Positions 1-9,396 of a stretch of DNA of 64,000 bases are shown here, one piece after another; position 1 is the stretch's first letter; every line of letters starts with the position of its first letter. The notes beneath the pieces are model-generated. The model did not search any database, was not told the origin of the DNA, and saw only the letters and a program-made list of their open reading frames with translations. This DNA comes from Paenibacillus marchantiophytorum (GTDB taxonomy: Bacteria > Bacillota > Bacilli > Paenibacillales > NBRC-103111). A program made the position numbers and the translations under genes. The stretch lies in assembly GCF_014640555.1 (NCBI RefSeq), contig NZ_BMHE01000023.1, positions 1 through 64,000 of the forward strand, given 5' to 3'.

Positions 1-126
1 TGTAAATATAAACCTTATTATAAATTTTTTTGAATTTCCTCCTAGTCGGCATGTGCTCCGTAAAGGTGAATCAGCCGCTAAGGAGCACAATGCCTTATCA
101 TGTCATATATTTTGCAAAGCTTCTGG

Positions 127-275
127 CAAATTCAGCGTTTTTCGTGGAAATAAGACCCTGTAGTTCCGCTAATACCCTAGCATCCCTGCTATTTGCCTAT
201 ATAGCGTCCTCTAGTTCCCTTAACAGGTTTTGTCGCTACTAAGAGGCTGATCTCTCAGGGCGGCGAAGCCGTTCT
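127..275. repeat. Family A inverted-core repeat, partial copy 1
   Basis: This is the right half of a dispersed element found again near 18 kb and 57-59 kb. Inverted cores CTGTAGTTCC (158-167) and CTCTAGTTCC (209-218) lie exactly 51 bp apart, as in the other copies, and flanking words such as GGAAATAAGACC and TTGTCGCTA are shared. No forward arm is visible to the left. The rest of positions 1-321 has no gene I can support; a short open frame across it lies in repeat sequence and has no ribosome site. Confidence 0.85.
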
Positions 276-321
276 TCTTTATGGCTGATATTCGTTTGAT
301 TTAATTCTTCGACAGATTTCG

Positions 322-1197
322 TTACCCCTTGATCGCGCCAATCATAATACCTTTGACGAAATACTTTTGCAGGAAAGGATATAAGAGCAGGATGGGAGCT
401 GTTGCGACAATAATTGTGGCGTATTTGATCGTTTCTCCGATGGGCATCTTATCGGCACCACCGACACCCGTCGTCATTGACTCGGTACTATTCGTGATCA
501 AGATTTCTCGTAAGATGAGTTGTAGTGGATAAAGGTCACGGGTTCTTAAATAGATAAGCGCGTTGAACCAGGCGTTCCAGTGGGAGACCCCATAGAAGAG
601 AACCATCACTGCGACCACGGGCATGGAGAGCGGAAGGATAACCCGGAACAGAATCGTAAAATCATTGGCGCCATCCAGCTTGGCGGATTCCTCTAAACTC
701 ACAGGAACGGCTTGGAAGGAGGTACGCATAATAATTAAATTGTAGGCACTCATAGCAGTAGGAATCAGTAAAGCCCAGCGGGTATCTACCATGCCCAAGT
801 CGTTAATGAGCAGGTAAGTTGGAATCAAGCCGCCGCTAAAAAACATCGTAAACACGATCATAAACATGACGGGATTTTTCCACATGACGTCTTGTCTGGA
901 AAGCGCATAAGCGCCAAGCGATGTCATAAGAATATTCAGCGAGGTACCGAGTATCACGTACAGGATGGTGTTCAAATAACCGGTTATAATGGAGGGGTTT
1001 TTGAACACCATGATATAGGCTTCCCAATTAAATCCCTTTGGGTACCAGATCAGCCCGCGGACTTGTACGATCCAAGCTGGATCGCTCAGAGAGGCGATTA
1101 GAACGAACAGAAATGGATAGAGTGTAACTAAAGATAGCAGGATCAAGAAAATGGAATTAGAAGTGTCAAAAATGCGTTCTCCCCAACTTCTACTCAT
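322..1197 (-). CDS. Sugar ABC transporter permease, LplC/YtcP type
   Basis: This is a 291-residue inner-membrane permease of the MalG/YtcP branch, probably importing an oligosaccharide or a polysaccharide breakdown product. Several hydrophobic segments are visible, the first at about residues 12-35. The EAA loop that contacts the ATPase is clear (EESAKLDGAN, then ILPLSMP). The start follows AAGGAGG with a good spacing. It lies 18 bp downstream of the partner permease, so the two are co-transcribed. No ATPase gene is nearby, which is usual for this family, where a shared ATPase of the MsmX type is encoded elsewhere. The substrate cannot be read from sequence. Confidence 0.93.
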   Translation of the reverse strand: MSRSWGERIFDTSNSIFLILLSLVTLYPFLFVLIASLSDPAWIVQVRGLIWYPKGFNWEAYIMVFKNPSIITGYLNTILYVILGTSLNILMTSLGAYALSRQDVMWKNPVMFMIVFTMFFSGGLIPTYLLINDLGMVDTRWALLIPTAMSAYNLIIMRTSFQAVPVSLEESAKLDGANDFTILFRVILPLSMPVVAVMVLFYGVSHWNAWFNALIYLRTRDLYPLQLILREILITNSTESMTTGVGGADKMPIGETIKYATIIVATAPILLLYPFLQKYFVKGIMIGAIKG

Positions 1198-1215
1198 GAT
1201 GGTTGCAGCCTCCTT

Positions 1216-2184
1216 TTACCAAAGCTTATTATCACTGGTGCGTCGGCTTAGTGTATTGGCCAGAACGAGCAGCGTGAAATTAATGAGGGAATTGAAGAGT
1301 CCGACAGCCGAACTGTAGCTGAAGTTTGATTCGAGAATCCCTTTGCGATAGACGAATGTCCCAATGACATCGGCAGTTTCATAGGTGGTTGGGTTATATA
1401 AGAGCAATATTTTGTCGGCGCCGATAGTCATGAAATTTCCGATTTGCAGAATAAGCAGAATGACAACCGTGGACATGATACCCGGGAGGGTAATGTTAAA
1501 GGTTTGCTGCCAGCGATTGGCACCATCTACTCTGGAAGCTTCGTATAAGGAAGGATCAATGCCTGACATGGCTGATAAATAAATGATGGAGCCCCAGCCT
1601 ACATTTTGCCAAATATTCGAGGACACATAGATGGACCGGAACCATCCACTCTCCTGCAAGAACGTGAGCGGCGTAAAGCCGAACCAGGAATTTAGGATAT
1701 TGTTGATTAACCCGTCACGGGCCAAGAAATCAACGAGCATGCCTGAGATAACAACGATGGATATAAAATGGGGCATATACGTTATCGTTTGGACGGCTCT
1801 TTTGAGGAACCTGCTGCGCAGTTCATTCAGCAATAGCGCCAAGATGATGGAGGCAGGAAAGGAAAACAGCAAATCATAAGAGCTCATTAACAGGGTATTA
1901 CGTAAAATACGCCAGAAGTAGAAACTGGAAAAGAAGTCATGGAAATGTTTGAATCCAACCCAGGGGCTATGCAAAATGCCGATACCCGGTGCATAATCTT
2001 TGAAAGCGATTTGCAGTCCATACATCGGGACGTAATAAAAAAGGATGTAGTAGACGACTACAGGAAGCAGCATGATATAGACATATTTATTGATTTTGGC
2101 ATCGCGGATAAAACGATATGTGAACCCGCTCTTATTGACTGCCGGCTTCACGGAGCCGGTCTGTTCTTTGAGTGTTGTGGGCAT
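1216..2184 (-). CDS. Sugar ABC transporter permease, LplB type
   Basis: This 322-residue permease belongs to the MalF/LplB/YteP branch. It has a cytoplasmic N-terminus, then a membrane segment at about 33-52 (YVYIMLLPVVVYYILFYYVP) and further segments. The EAA loop is YEASRVDGANRWQQ followed by ITLPGIM. An AGGAGGG ribosome site precedes the chosen ATG. It should form a heterodimer with the downstream permease and take substrate from the upstream lipoprotein. A strong hairpin separates it from the lipoprotein gene and may lower permease expression relative to the binding protein. Confidence 0.93.
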   Translation of the reverse strand: MPTTLKEQTGSVKPAVNKSGFTYRFIRDAKINKYVYIMLLPVVVYYILFYYVPMYGLQIAFKDYAPGIGILHSPWVGFKHFHDFFSSFYFWRILRNTLLMSSYDLLFSFPASIILALLLNELRSRFLKRAVQTITYMPHFISIVVISGMLVDFLARDGLINNILNSWFGFTPLTFLQESGWFRSIYVSSNIWQNVGWGSIIYLSAMSGIDPSLYEASRVDGANRWQQTFNITLPGIMSTVVILLILQIGNFMTIGADKILLLYNPTTYETADVIGTFVYRKGILESNFSYSSAVGLFNSLINFTLLVLANTLSRRTSDNKLW

Positions 2185-2231
2185 TGCCTGGCCCTCCTTC
2201 AGCTATTGAGTCGGTGAAAATGGGTGCAAGA

Positions 2232-2280
2232 AGACGCCACACGGCGAGGAATCTTGTTTCCTCACCGTGAGTCAGCGTCT
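2232..2280 (-). terminator. Intercistronic hairpin after the binding protein gene
   Basis: Long inverted repeat: AGACGC pairs with GCGTCT at the ends and CACGG.GAGGAA pairs with TTCCTCACCGTG inside. It has no strong T-run, so it is more likely a processing or attenuation hairpin than a full stop. It sits between the abundant lipoprotein gene and the permease genes, where such hairpins often protect the upstream mRNA. Confidence 0.65.
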
Positions 2281-2290
2281 AACGGTATCC

Positions 2291-3946
2291 TTATTTGCGA
2301 GTGTTGAAGCGATCCAAACCAGCTTGACGTGCTTTAATAGCTTCTTCGATGCCCATGCCTTTCATCGTTTGCACATACTTGTCGAAATTCTCGATTGGTT
2401 CCCCATTCATCACGAATTTATTGAACATTTCATCCCGATATGTCTTCACATCGTTCATGATGGAGGCTGTCTTCGTGCTTTCATCGGCTGTTAAGCTGAT
2501 GCCAGGCATTTGTTTCGTATGATCGGCTGCCGTCCATGCTTTTTGAGCATCACGTTGTGCAGGGATCGTATAGTACTGCTCAATGTAGCGTTTATCCTGA
2601 ACAAATGGACCGCTCCAGCTTGCTTGGAAATATTTGGCCATAGCTTGCGTGATTGGCAGTTTATCCGGGTTGTTCATAATGAGGTCGGTATATTTCGGAT
2701 AGCCATTCTCCATTTTGTAGCTTTCGCCTTCAATACCGAAGTTCATTAACAGGGCGCCTTCTTGACTATATTTGTAGTCAAGCCATTTGATGATTTGATC
2801 CGGGTTTTTGGCTTGAGTAGAAACAGCAGCGCCATACCCTGTGAAAGGCATTGTATATTGCCCAAGCGAAGCCGCAGCGCCTTCTTTTAATTTAGGATAA
2901 GGAGCCCCTACCAAGGAGAAGCTTGGCGTGGTCGGTTGAACCAAAGATAAGTAACGGCCAAGACCGGAACCTGCATATCCGGAGTAGGCACCTACCTGGC
3001 TATTGGTGATTTTGGCATCTTTCAGCTTGGCATCTGTAATGCTTGCATAATCTTTGTCAATGAGGCCAGCTTTGTACCAACGGGCCAGTGTAGCTAGAAA
3101 TTCTTTATATTCAGGCTGAATAGGGCCATACTTTACTTTGCCTTTGTCGTTATAGAAATCGGTTGTAATCCCCCATGCTCCGACGAGGAGATTGTTGGTA
3201 TCGAAATCGCCGCTTAAATTCATATAGAAAGGGATTTCGTCTTTCTTGCCATTGCCGTTCGGATCTTTATCACGGAACGCTGTTAATACGGTTTCCCACT
3301 CAGGGATGGTCGTCGGTACTTTGAGGCCCAATTTATCCAGCCAATCTTGACGGAAAATAGGTCCATTGACAACACTCAACTGCTCGTCTCCAAGCAAGAA
3401 AGGCATCACATAAATATTGCCTTCATCCGTTGTAATCATTTTGCGGAATTCTGGATGATCTTTCAGCACTTTCGTTAAATGGGGTGCATTCTTCTCAATC
3501 AGTTCATTCAAACGAAGAATTTGTTTCCCTTTAATGAGTGAATCTGGGCTTTGGGCAGTCGATTGCCCCATCCCGGATGCGAAATTGTACTCAATTACGT
3601 CAGGTAAGCTGTTAGAGGCTAACATGATATTGAATTGATCTTTTTCTTGACCCGTTGGTGGATGTTGAAATTCTACCTTAGTGCCGGTTTTCTTCTCGAT
3701 CTCTTTGTAGGCGGCCATCTCATTGTAGTTTTTCATCACAGCGGCCGCATTGCCGTTCATAGGAACCCAGTACTTGAAGGAAGTAGGATACTTCACCTCC
3801 GGGACTGCAGAGGATGCTGCGCCTGTGGAAGTTCCTGTTGCTGCCGGGGATGGCTTAGCCGTTTCGCTGCTGCATCCTGCAAGCAACAAAGAGAGAGCTG
3901 TAGCTGTGATCACGGTAAACTGAATCGCGCTTTTTTTTCTGTTCAT
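2291..3946 (-). CDS. Extracellular sugar-binding lipoprotein (LplA/YtcQ type)
   Basis: This is a 551-residue lipoprotein that captures sugar outside the membrane for the two permeases downstream. The signal peptide ends in lipobox LLAGC (Cys25), followed by a Ser/Thr/Ala-rich linker. The size and motifs such as LDKLGLKVPTTIPEWETVL and DPNGNGKKDEIP match large solute-binding proteins of the LplA/YtcQ group. I chose the ATG at 3946 because AGGAGGG precedes it by 10 bases and it opens a proper signal peptide. An in-frame ATG 19 codons upstream lacks these. It is first in the operon and lies downstream of its likely regulator. Confidence 0.94.
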   Translation of the reverse strand: MNRKKSAIQFTVITATALSLLLAGCSSETAKPSPAATGTSTGAASSAVPEVKYPTSFKYWVPMNGNAAAVMKNYNEMAAYKEIEKKTGTKVEFQHPPTGQEKDQFNIMLASNSLPDVIEYNFASGMGQSTAQSPDSLIKGKQILRLNELIEKNAPHLTKVLKDHPEFRKMITTDEGNIYVMPFLLGDEQLSVVNGPIFRQDWLDKLGLKVPTTIPEWETVLTAFRDKDPNGNGKKDEIPFYMNLSGDFDTNNLLVGAWGITTDFYNDKGKVKYGPIQPEYKEFLATLARWYKAGLIDKDYASITDAKLKDAKITNSQVGAYSGYAGSGLGRYLSLVQPTTPSFSLVGAPYPKLKEGAAASLGQYTMPFTGYGAAVSTQAKNPDQIIKWLDYKYSQEGALLMNFGIEGESYKMENGYPKYTDLIMNNPDKLPITQAMAKYFQASWSGPFVQDKRYIEQYYTIPAQRDAQKAWTAADHTKQMPGISLTADESTKTASIMNDVKTYRDEMFNKFVMNGEPIENFDKYVQTMKGMGIEEAIKARQAGLDRFNTRK

Positions 3947-4093
3947 GCTTGGGTGACCCTCCTGTGCATATTGTTTTACGGTTATCGCTGTCCGCAATTT
4001 CAATATAGAAGAACAGACTCCTGCTGCCTACAATACGTTCTAATGAAGGATAAACACCGCTTCAGATCAAGGATAAACCAGTTTTCATACCCT

Positions 4094-6406
4094 CTAACTG
4101 TCTTTCAGATTATCGCTTCTTTGCTGCATTTCGCGGTATTTCCCAGGCGTAATTCCTTCCATTTTCTTGAAAACGCGAATGAAGCCAATATCGGTCGAAT
4201 AGCCGACTTGCTCGGCAACTTGCAGGATCGTCATACCTGGAACCTCGAGCCAGCGCTTCGCTTCTTTCATCCGCACCTCAATCATATAGTCGGTCACGTT
4301 AATGCCATATTGTTTCTTGAACAATCCGGACATATACTGCGGTGTCATTCCAAAATGTTCAGCGATGGAAGTTAAGCTAAGGGAGTGATCCCCGTAGTGC
4401 TCATCAATGTAGGTCTTCATTCGTTCATTCCAACGTTCATTATGCTCGGATCTAGCCTCCTGAACGCTGTTGCAAATAAATAAACACAGTTCTTTCACTT
4501 TTTTCAGCATATCGTCAGCCGAGGTGCTGTTAATAATCAGTTTGACAGGGTCGGCGGCACCGACCTGCCATTGCTTCTCGTCAATTTTGAGCGCATTCGT
4601 TACTTTCAGCACCGTTGACAGCAAGTTTAGAAATAACAGCTTGCCTAGTTCAGGTGTCGTGTCGCGCGTCCCCATATTGTGCTTGTACAGTTCGTTAAGC
4701 AAACGTTCGACTTGGTCATATTCGCCGCTTTTGAGACAATTGATGATCTGTGCCTCGATTTCCATCGGATAGTGATAGTACGTTCGTTCCTGGATACGGA
4801 TTTCATTGTAATGAATGACGGAGCTGATTCCATGAATAATCCGATAATCAAGGGCGTTGAGAGCCTCGTTGTAGCAGCGTGAAGCTTCCAGTCTGCCGCT
4901 TTGGAAGGAACTGGTTGCGATGGTGATCTTCATCCGAAAGCGACCCTCGATGATGTCTTTGAGCTCGGTAATTAACGCATCGCGATTGCGGATTGTTTCC
5001 TCAGAATCATCTGGGACATTCAGGAGCAGCGCTAAGCGATTGCTGTCGGTCTCTGTGACATAACCGGAATTGCCGATCAATTCGCTGCTTAAATTAAACA
5101 GAATAAAACGCACAAGGGCGCGATCACGATCGCTCTCTTCCATTCGGAATTCGTTGCTGTCATCGACTTCAACGAGAATAACGCCAAGATAAGGATGAGG
5201 CAGATCTACGCCCATGAAGGCAAGGGAGTCATCGGTGATCTCCGCTTGTTCCACTTCGCCTTTGAGCAGCCTTGTCAGAAAAGTCGCGCGTACAACGGGA
5301 AGATGCCCTGCTAATTGCTGTTCAAGCGCTTTGCCTTCAGCAACGGACTCGGCAATGGAATTGCGGATGAATTCGTATTCGTTCGCAATGCCCGGACGCG
5401 GATCGCTTTTTCCTTTATTCAGGCTATAAACGAGATCGCGAATCGGGCTGTAGCTGCGATAAGCCATCCAATAGGCTGCCGCGCTTCCTGCTGCAACAAC
5501 AAGTACCAGCAAGAATAAGGCCCATGTCTTCATTTCGTTGACGCGTTCCAACACAACGCTCTTCGGAACGAGCGATATATATTTCCAACCGCTTTTACCG
5601 GTCGTATAGGAAAGCATTTGCGGTTTACCTTCAACATCATAGCTTTTGTACCCATTGGAGTTCTCGGTTTCTGCGAGCAAACTAGGGGATAGCTTGTACT
5701 GGCTGCTAGTAGATACGATCACTTGGCCTGTCGCATCGAGGATAAACATGGAGCCGCTGTTTACCCATTGAATACCTTTCAATAGATCGAGGATTTGCTG
5801 CTCGTTGATCAGCATAATTAAGGTGCCTTCCACATTGCTGCTCTCTCCTAGAGGCAGAGATATGGCGCTGGCGACAACATTTTTGGTTGTTTGATCTGGG
5901 CTTGGTGCTGACGTCGGCCAATAGCTTAAATAGTGATAGCCGGTTAGAAGTTTAGAACGGACTTGATCCAAGCTCATACCTGGAAGAGGATATAGAGTGG
6001 TGAAAAAGGTAGTGGCGTCCGTTTTTAAATTCGGGGAAATAACGGTATCTTCGTTACGCAAATAGATGTAGAAATCATCAACAAAAGGAGAGCCATGGCG
6101 TACCGTTTTTAACGCGCGGACGGCTTCCTCATATTGGATATATTTTTCACTGTCTTTGAGGGTCCATAAGGTTTGAAGTTTCGGTTGGGTGGCAATTTGG
6201 ATGCCAAGCTGTTCAAGTTCTTGCAAATTGCTGTCCACGACCTGACGAGCTTGTTCCAGCATAGCTAAATTCGAGCGGTTGGCGTTGTCCACCATGCTTT
6301 TCTCCATATTCGTATAAAGGACGAAGGTGCCTGAAACAGGAATGAGCAAGATGAGAATATAGGACAGCCATAACGTCAAGAAGATGCTTTTGCGTCGCAG
6401 CAGCAT
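4094..6406 (-). CDS. Membrane-anchored AraC-family transcriptional regulator
   Basis: This 770-residue regulator has a transmembrane segment at about residues 7-27, a large extracellular sensory region of dCache type to about 290, a second membrane segment (WALFLLVLVVAAGSAAAYW), a HAMP-like and linker part, and a C-terminal AraC-type double helix-turn-helix (about the last 105 residues; SLTSIAEHFGMTPQYMSGLFK and ILQVAEQVGYSTDIGFIRVFK). The start at 6406 follows GGAGGA; an upstream in-frame ATG has no ribosome site. Such proteins in Paenibacillaceae sit beside LplA-LplB-YtcP operons and are thought to switch them on in response to sugar. Here the gene is directly upstream of that operon on the same strand. 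Confidence 0.92.
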   Translation of the reverse strand: MLLRRKSIFLTLWLSYILILLIPVSGTFVLYTNMEKSMVDNANRSNLAMLEQARQVVDSNLQELEQLGIQIATQPKLQTLWTLKDSEKYIQYEEAVRALKTVRHGSPFVDDFYIYLRNEDTVISPNLKTDATTFFTTLYPLPGMSLDQVRSKLLTGYHYLSYWPTSAPSPDQTTKNVVASAISLPLGESSNVEGTLIMLINEQQILDLLKGIQWVNSGSMFILDATGQVIVSTSSQYKLSPSLLAETENSNGYKSYDVEGKPQMLSYTTGKSGWKYISLVPKSVVLERVNEMKTWALFLLVLVVAAGSAAAYWMAYRSYSPIRDLVYSLNKGKSDPRPGIANEYEFIRNSIAESVAEGKALEQQLAGHLPVVRATFLTRLLKGEVEQAEITDDSLAFMGVDLPHPYLGVILVEVDDSNEFRMEESDRDRALVRFILFNLSSELIGNSGYVTETDSNRLALLLNVPDDSEETIRNRDALITELKDIIEGRFRMKITIATSSFQSGRLEASRCYNEALNALDYRIIHGISSVIHYNEIRIQERTYYHYPMEIEAQIINCLKSGEYDQVERLLNELYKHNMGTRDTTPELGKLLFLNLLSTVLKVTNALKIDEKQWQVGAADPVKLIINSTSADDMLKKVKELCLFICNSVQEARSEHNERWNERMKTYIDEHYGDHSLSLTSIAEHFGMTPQYMSGLFKKQYGINVTDYMIEVRMKEAKRWLEVPGMTILQVAEQVGYSTDIGFIRVFKKMEGITPGKYREMQQRSDNLKDS

Positions 6407-6617
6407 GTGAAATTCCTCCAGTAGATGCGAAATAGGCAGAACGGCAAGGAATAAAGTTCGGAAAATAATGGACAGGAGATGGGAGCAGTTTATCATATCT
6501 GTTCTTTGCCATCAATGGTTTCCTGCGTGTTGATATGTGCCACCAGATTTGTGTAAGATGGAAAGCATATACAGGGCGTCGAAGAAGTTACTTTGTTCGG
6601 TACAGAGGAGGGGAGCC

Positions 6618-7286
6618 ATGGCGCGTTCGAAGTCGCTTTGGGTGCTGGTTGGCTGGTTTCTGGCCGCCGGAGCTGGACTGCTTATTTTGAAATGGACCGG
6701 CGTTTGGGATGAACTGGATTTGGATGGCATCACCGAATGGCTGCGGGAGCTGGGGCCGATCGGAGGTCTGCTGTACATCATTGTCTATACGCTTCGTCCT
6801 TTGGTGCTGTTTCCGGCCACGCCGTTAACCTTATATGGGGGCTATGTCTTCGGTGCCTTCTGGGGAACCATCTACGATATCATTGGAGCGGGAGCGGGTG
6901 CGCTGCTTTCCTTTTACATCACGCGCAGGTGGGGGCGCAACAGCTTCCAACGCATACTTAAAAGCAAAAAGCTGTTATCGTTTGATCAAAAGGCTGAGGA
7001 GAAAGGGTTCATGGTCGTTCTCTATATGCGGCTAATGCCTTTCTTTCCCTTCGATGGCATCAGTTATGGAGCGGGTTTATCAAAGATCCGTTTCTGGGAT
7101 TATACCTGGGGCACCTTGATCGGCATCATTCCGGGCGCCGTGGTATACAACGTATTTGGCGCGTCTCTGCAAGAGATCGGATCGGTAAAGTTTTATGCAG
7201 CGGTTGGCATGTATGCTCTGTTTGCGCTTATCCCTCTGCTATTCAAGAAGAGACAGCAGGGTGAGAAAGCAAAGGATGCAGCGTAA
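6618..7286 (+). CDS. TVP38/TMEM64 (DedA-like) membrane protein
   Basis: A 222-residue integral membrane protein of the TVP38/TMEM64 (SNARE-associated Golgi) family. The family signatures are FPATPLTLYGGYVFGAFWGT, a Gly-rich re-entrant segment before RRWGR, and LMPFFPFDGISYGAGLS. Related DedA/VTT proteins are linked to lipid scrambling or membrane homeostasis. The exact role here is unknown. The ATG at 6618 was chosen over one 27 codons upstream because GAGGAGGGG precedes it. It is divergent from the AraC gene and monocistronic, with a terminator 80 bases downstream. Confidence 0.88.
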   Translation: MARSKSLWVLVGWFLAAGAGLLILKWTGVWDELDLDGITEWLRELGPIGGLLYIIVYTLRPLVLFPATPLTLYGGYVFGAFWGTIYDIIGAGAGALLSFYITRRWGRNSFQRILKSKKLLSFDQKAEEKGFMVVLYMRLMPFFPFDGISYGAGLSKIRFWDYTWGTLIGIIPGAVVYNVFGASLQEIGSVKFYAAVGMYALFALIPLLFKKRQQGEKAKDAA

Positions 7287-7366
7287 ATAAAAATGCTGTC
7301 ATAAAGCCAGTCGTCTGCCATACACTTTTAGTAAGCAACAATGTGGGATGCAGGATACGGATGTAT

Positions 7367-7404
7367 AAAGGACAATGCCTTTAGGGGTTTGTCCTTTTTC
7401 TTTT
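7367..7404 (+). terminator. Rho-independent terminator
   Basis: AAAGGACA pairs with TGTCCTTT, followed by a T-rich tail (TTCTTTT). It ends the TVP38-type gene and lies just before the next gene on the same strand. Confidence 0.75.
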
Positions 7405-7455
7405 GTTGGCTGTGCGTTGTATAATCAAGATTGGTAGATGATTTAGAAAGAAGGT

Positions 7456-8472
7456 ATGGATGTGCTGAAGCTAAGTATCCTTGATCAATCACCGGTTTCG
7501 TCCGGATATACGCATAGCGATGCGCTGCAACAAACGATCGCGTTGGCGCAAGCTGCTGATCGTCTCGGCTACACCCGATTCTGGGCGTCGGAGCATCATA
7601 ACTCCATGGGGCTTGCAGGTTCATCGCCGGAAGTGCTGATCTCCAGCTTGGCTGCCCGTACGAGCCGCATCCGGTTTGGTTCCGGCGGCGTCCTGCTGCC
7701 GCATTACAGCGCCTACAAGGTCGCTGAGAACTTCCGCATGCTCGAGGCGCTGTATCCAGGCCGCATCGACCTTGGCATCGGGCGTGCGCCCGGAGGCACG
7801 CCGCATACGGCCAAGGCGCTGCGCGGCGTCAGCGCGGATCTGTTCGAGGGACTGGAGCGGTTCCCCGCACAAGTCACAGATCTTCTCGGGTTCCTCACCG
7901 ACTCGGTGGAACCCGGGCATGTGTTCGAGGGCATCCGCGCCACCCCGTTGGTGGCCGGAGTGCCGCAGGTATGGCTGCTCGGCTCCACCGGGCAGAGCGG
8001 GGTTTACGCTTCGCAGGCAGGCGCAGCGTTCTGCTTCGCGCACTTCATTAACGGAGCGGGAGGGCAGCAAGCGGTGCGCAGCTACCGCAGCTCGTTCCGA
8101 CCGTCCGCGCTGAACGTCGTGCCGCAGGCGACAGTTTGCATTTATGTGCTGTGCGCCGAGACGCAGGCGGAGGCAGAGGGGCTTGCCGCTTCCCTCGATT
8201 TGCGCATTCTGCAAATGGAAAAAGGCGAATTCACCGGAGTGAAGTCGCCTGAAGAAGCTGCAGATTATGGATACTCGGATTGGGATCAAACCCGAGTACA
8301 GGACAATCGGTCGCGTATGATCGTAGGCGACCCAGGGCATGTGAAGCAGCAGCTGCTGAGTTTGGCGGAAAGCTACCAAGTCGATGAAGTCATGATCGTT
8401 GCCGGCGGTTACCACTGGGAAACCAGACTGCGGACGATTGAGCTGCTAGCCGATGCCTTCAACATGAAGTAG
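7456..8472 (+). CDS. LLM-class flavin-dependent oxidoreductase
   Basis: A 338-residue luciferase-like monooxygenase-family protein, cytosolic and presumed to use reduced FMN. The N-terminal LSILDQSPVSSG, the RFWASEHHN segment and GSGGVLLPHY, followed by RIDLGIGRAPGG, are typical of the YhbW/YceB-like group. Its substrate is unknown. The ribosome site AAGAAGG is very close to the ATG; a GTG two codons later has better spacing and would give a protein beginning close to the family norm, so the true start may be 7462. No obvious partner gene is next to it. Confidence 0.9.
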   Translation: MDVLKLSILDQSPVSSGYTHSDALQQTIALAQAADRLGYTRFWASEHHNSMGLAGSSPEVLISSLAARTSRIRFGSGGVLLPHYSAYKVAENFRMLEALYPGRIDLGIGRAPGGTPHTAKALRGVSADLFEGLERFPAQVTDLLGFLTDSVEPGHVFEGIRATPLVAGVPQVWLLGSTGQSGVYASQAGAAFCFAHFINGAGGQQAVRSYRSSFRPSALNVVPQATVCIYVLCAETQAEAEGLAASLDLRILQMEKGEFTGVKSPEEAADYGYSDWDQTRVQDNRSRMIVGDPGHVKQQLLSLAESYQVDEVMIVAGGYHWETRLRTIELLADAFNMK

Positions 8473-8475
8473 TCA

Positions 8476-8787
8476 TTATTCCCGTCTTGATCTCGGGCGT
8501 TTCTCTATTTCCTGTGTGACGATGAACGCGAGCTCCTCGTTGCCGAATAACGACAAGACACCCAGCACCGTATCGTCAGGAACTTCACCGGCTTCCTCTC
8601 TAGGAACGGTCAGTTCGAGTGCTTTCTGCAAAGACTCATTGTTCGGTTGATCCGGGTAAGCGCTATGATAAAGCGCGGCAGGATCCAGTTGGTGATTAAT
8701 GCACCACTGAGCAAACACAAGAATCATCATATGCTCTTCACGCTTGTAATTTTCAATCATTTGCTCTTCTAATTCTTTGTTGTTCAT
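8476..8787 (-). CDS. Conserved small hypothetical protein
   Basis: 103 residues, acidic and soluble, with no signal peptide or membrane segment. The N-terminal half is helical (EEQMIENYKREEHMMILVFA). The start follows AGGAGCTG at a usable distance. I do not recognise a domain. It ends 3 bp from the convergent oxidoreductase gene without a clear terminator. The function is unknown. Confidence 0.7.
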   Translation of the reverse strand: MNNKELEEQMIENYKREEHMMILVFAQWCINHQLDPAALYHSAYPDQPNNESLQKALELTVPREEAGEVPDDTVLGVLSLFGNEELAFIVTQEIEKRPRSRRE

Positions 8788-8862
8788 AAGTACATAAACA
8801 GCTCCTTAACCAGCCTCATATAGGGATGGGTTCATTATAGCGAAAGATTAGGTGTATTCACA

Positions 8863-9348
8863 ATGATTAAGAATGAGAAAATCAAAGCATCCGAGGTTCA
8901 TCTTACAGGACTGCATGGCGAAGATTTGGGCACGATGCCCACGAAGGAAGCTCTTGCTCTGGCGAAACAGCTCAAAGTGGATCTCATCTGCACGTCCTTG
9001 ATGAGCAGTCCGCCGCCTTGCAAGCTGATCGGCTCCGGCCAAGCCAAGCAAGAGGCGCTTCAGGAGAAACAGCAAGCCCGCAAAAAGGATCAGCCGCTCA
9101 AGGTCAAGGAGCTGCGCCTAACGCCGCATATTGAGGATCACGACCTGGATACCAAAAGGCAGCAAGCAGAACGAATCCTCAAAGCTGGAGATGCCGTCAT
9201 GCTTGTCGTGAAAATTTCCGGCAAAGAAGGGGCCAAAGCCAAAGAATTGCTTGAGAACCTGGTGAAAGATCTAAGCGCAAGCGGGCGTAAACAAACAGGT
9301 ATACAGCTTAGTGGCAAGCAGGCTGCGGTACAACTAGATCCGCTATGA
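8863..9348 (+). CDS. Divergent second translation initiation factor IF-3
   Basis: 161 residues that align with both IF-3 domains. The N-terminal part (IKASEVHLTGLHGEDLGTMPTKEALALA) and the linker-to-C part (KVKELRLTPHIEDHDLDTK, then QAERILKAGDAV) follow the family closely. The usual G-x-FKYE linker stretch and the RFRGRE segment of the C-domain are replaced (GSGQAKQEALQ and KISGKEG). The usual neighbours rpmI and rplT are absent, so this is most likely a paralogue and not the main infC. It may act on a subset of ribosomes or conditions; that is inference. The ribosome site is weak. Confidence 0.82.
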   Translation: MIKNEKIKASEVHLTGLHGEDLGTMPTKEALALAKQLKVDLICTSLMSSPPPCKLIGSGQAKQEALQEKQQARKKDQPLKVKELRLTPHIEDHDLDTKRQQAERILKAGDAVMLVVKISGKEGAKAKELLENLVKDLSASGRKQTGIQLSGKQAAVQLDPL

Positions 9349-9396
9349 AAAAAGCATGGACAAGCTCAGATTCACTGAACTTGTTCATGCTTTTTT
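9348..9396. terminator. Bidirectional terminator between convergent genes
   Basis: AAAAAAGCATG with GACAAG pairs with CTTGTTC and ATGCTTTTTT across a short loop. An A-run on one side and a T-run on the other let it serve both the IF-3 paralogue and the C39 peptidase gene. Confidence 0.85.

Noticed and set aside
3635..4375. A 246-residue plus-strand frame spanning the binding-protein and AraC gene ends.
   Set aside because: It runs opposite two real genes and is Cys/His/Phe-rich in a non-protein-like way.
7621..8415. A 264-residue minus-strand frame opposite the luciferase-like gene.
   Set aside because: It is the complement of a clear coding region with strong codon bias on the plus strand.
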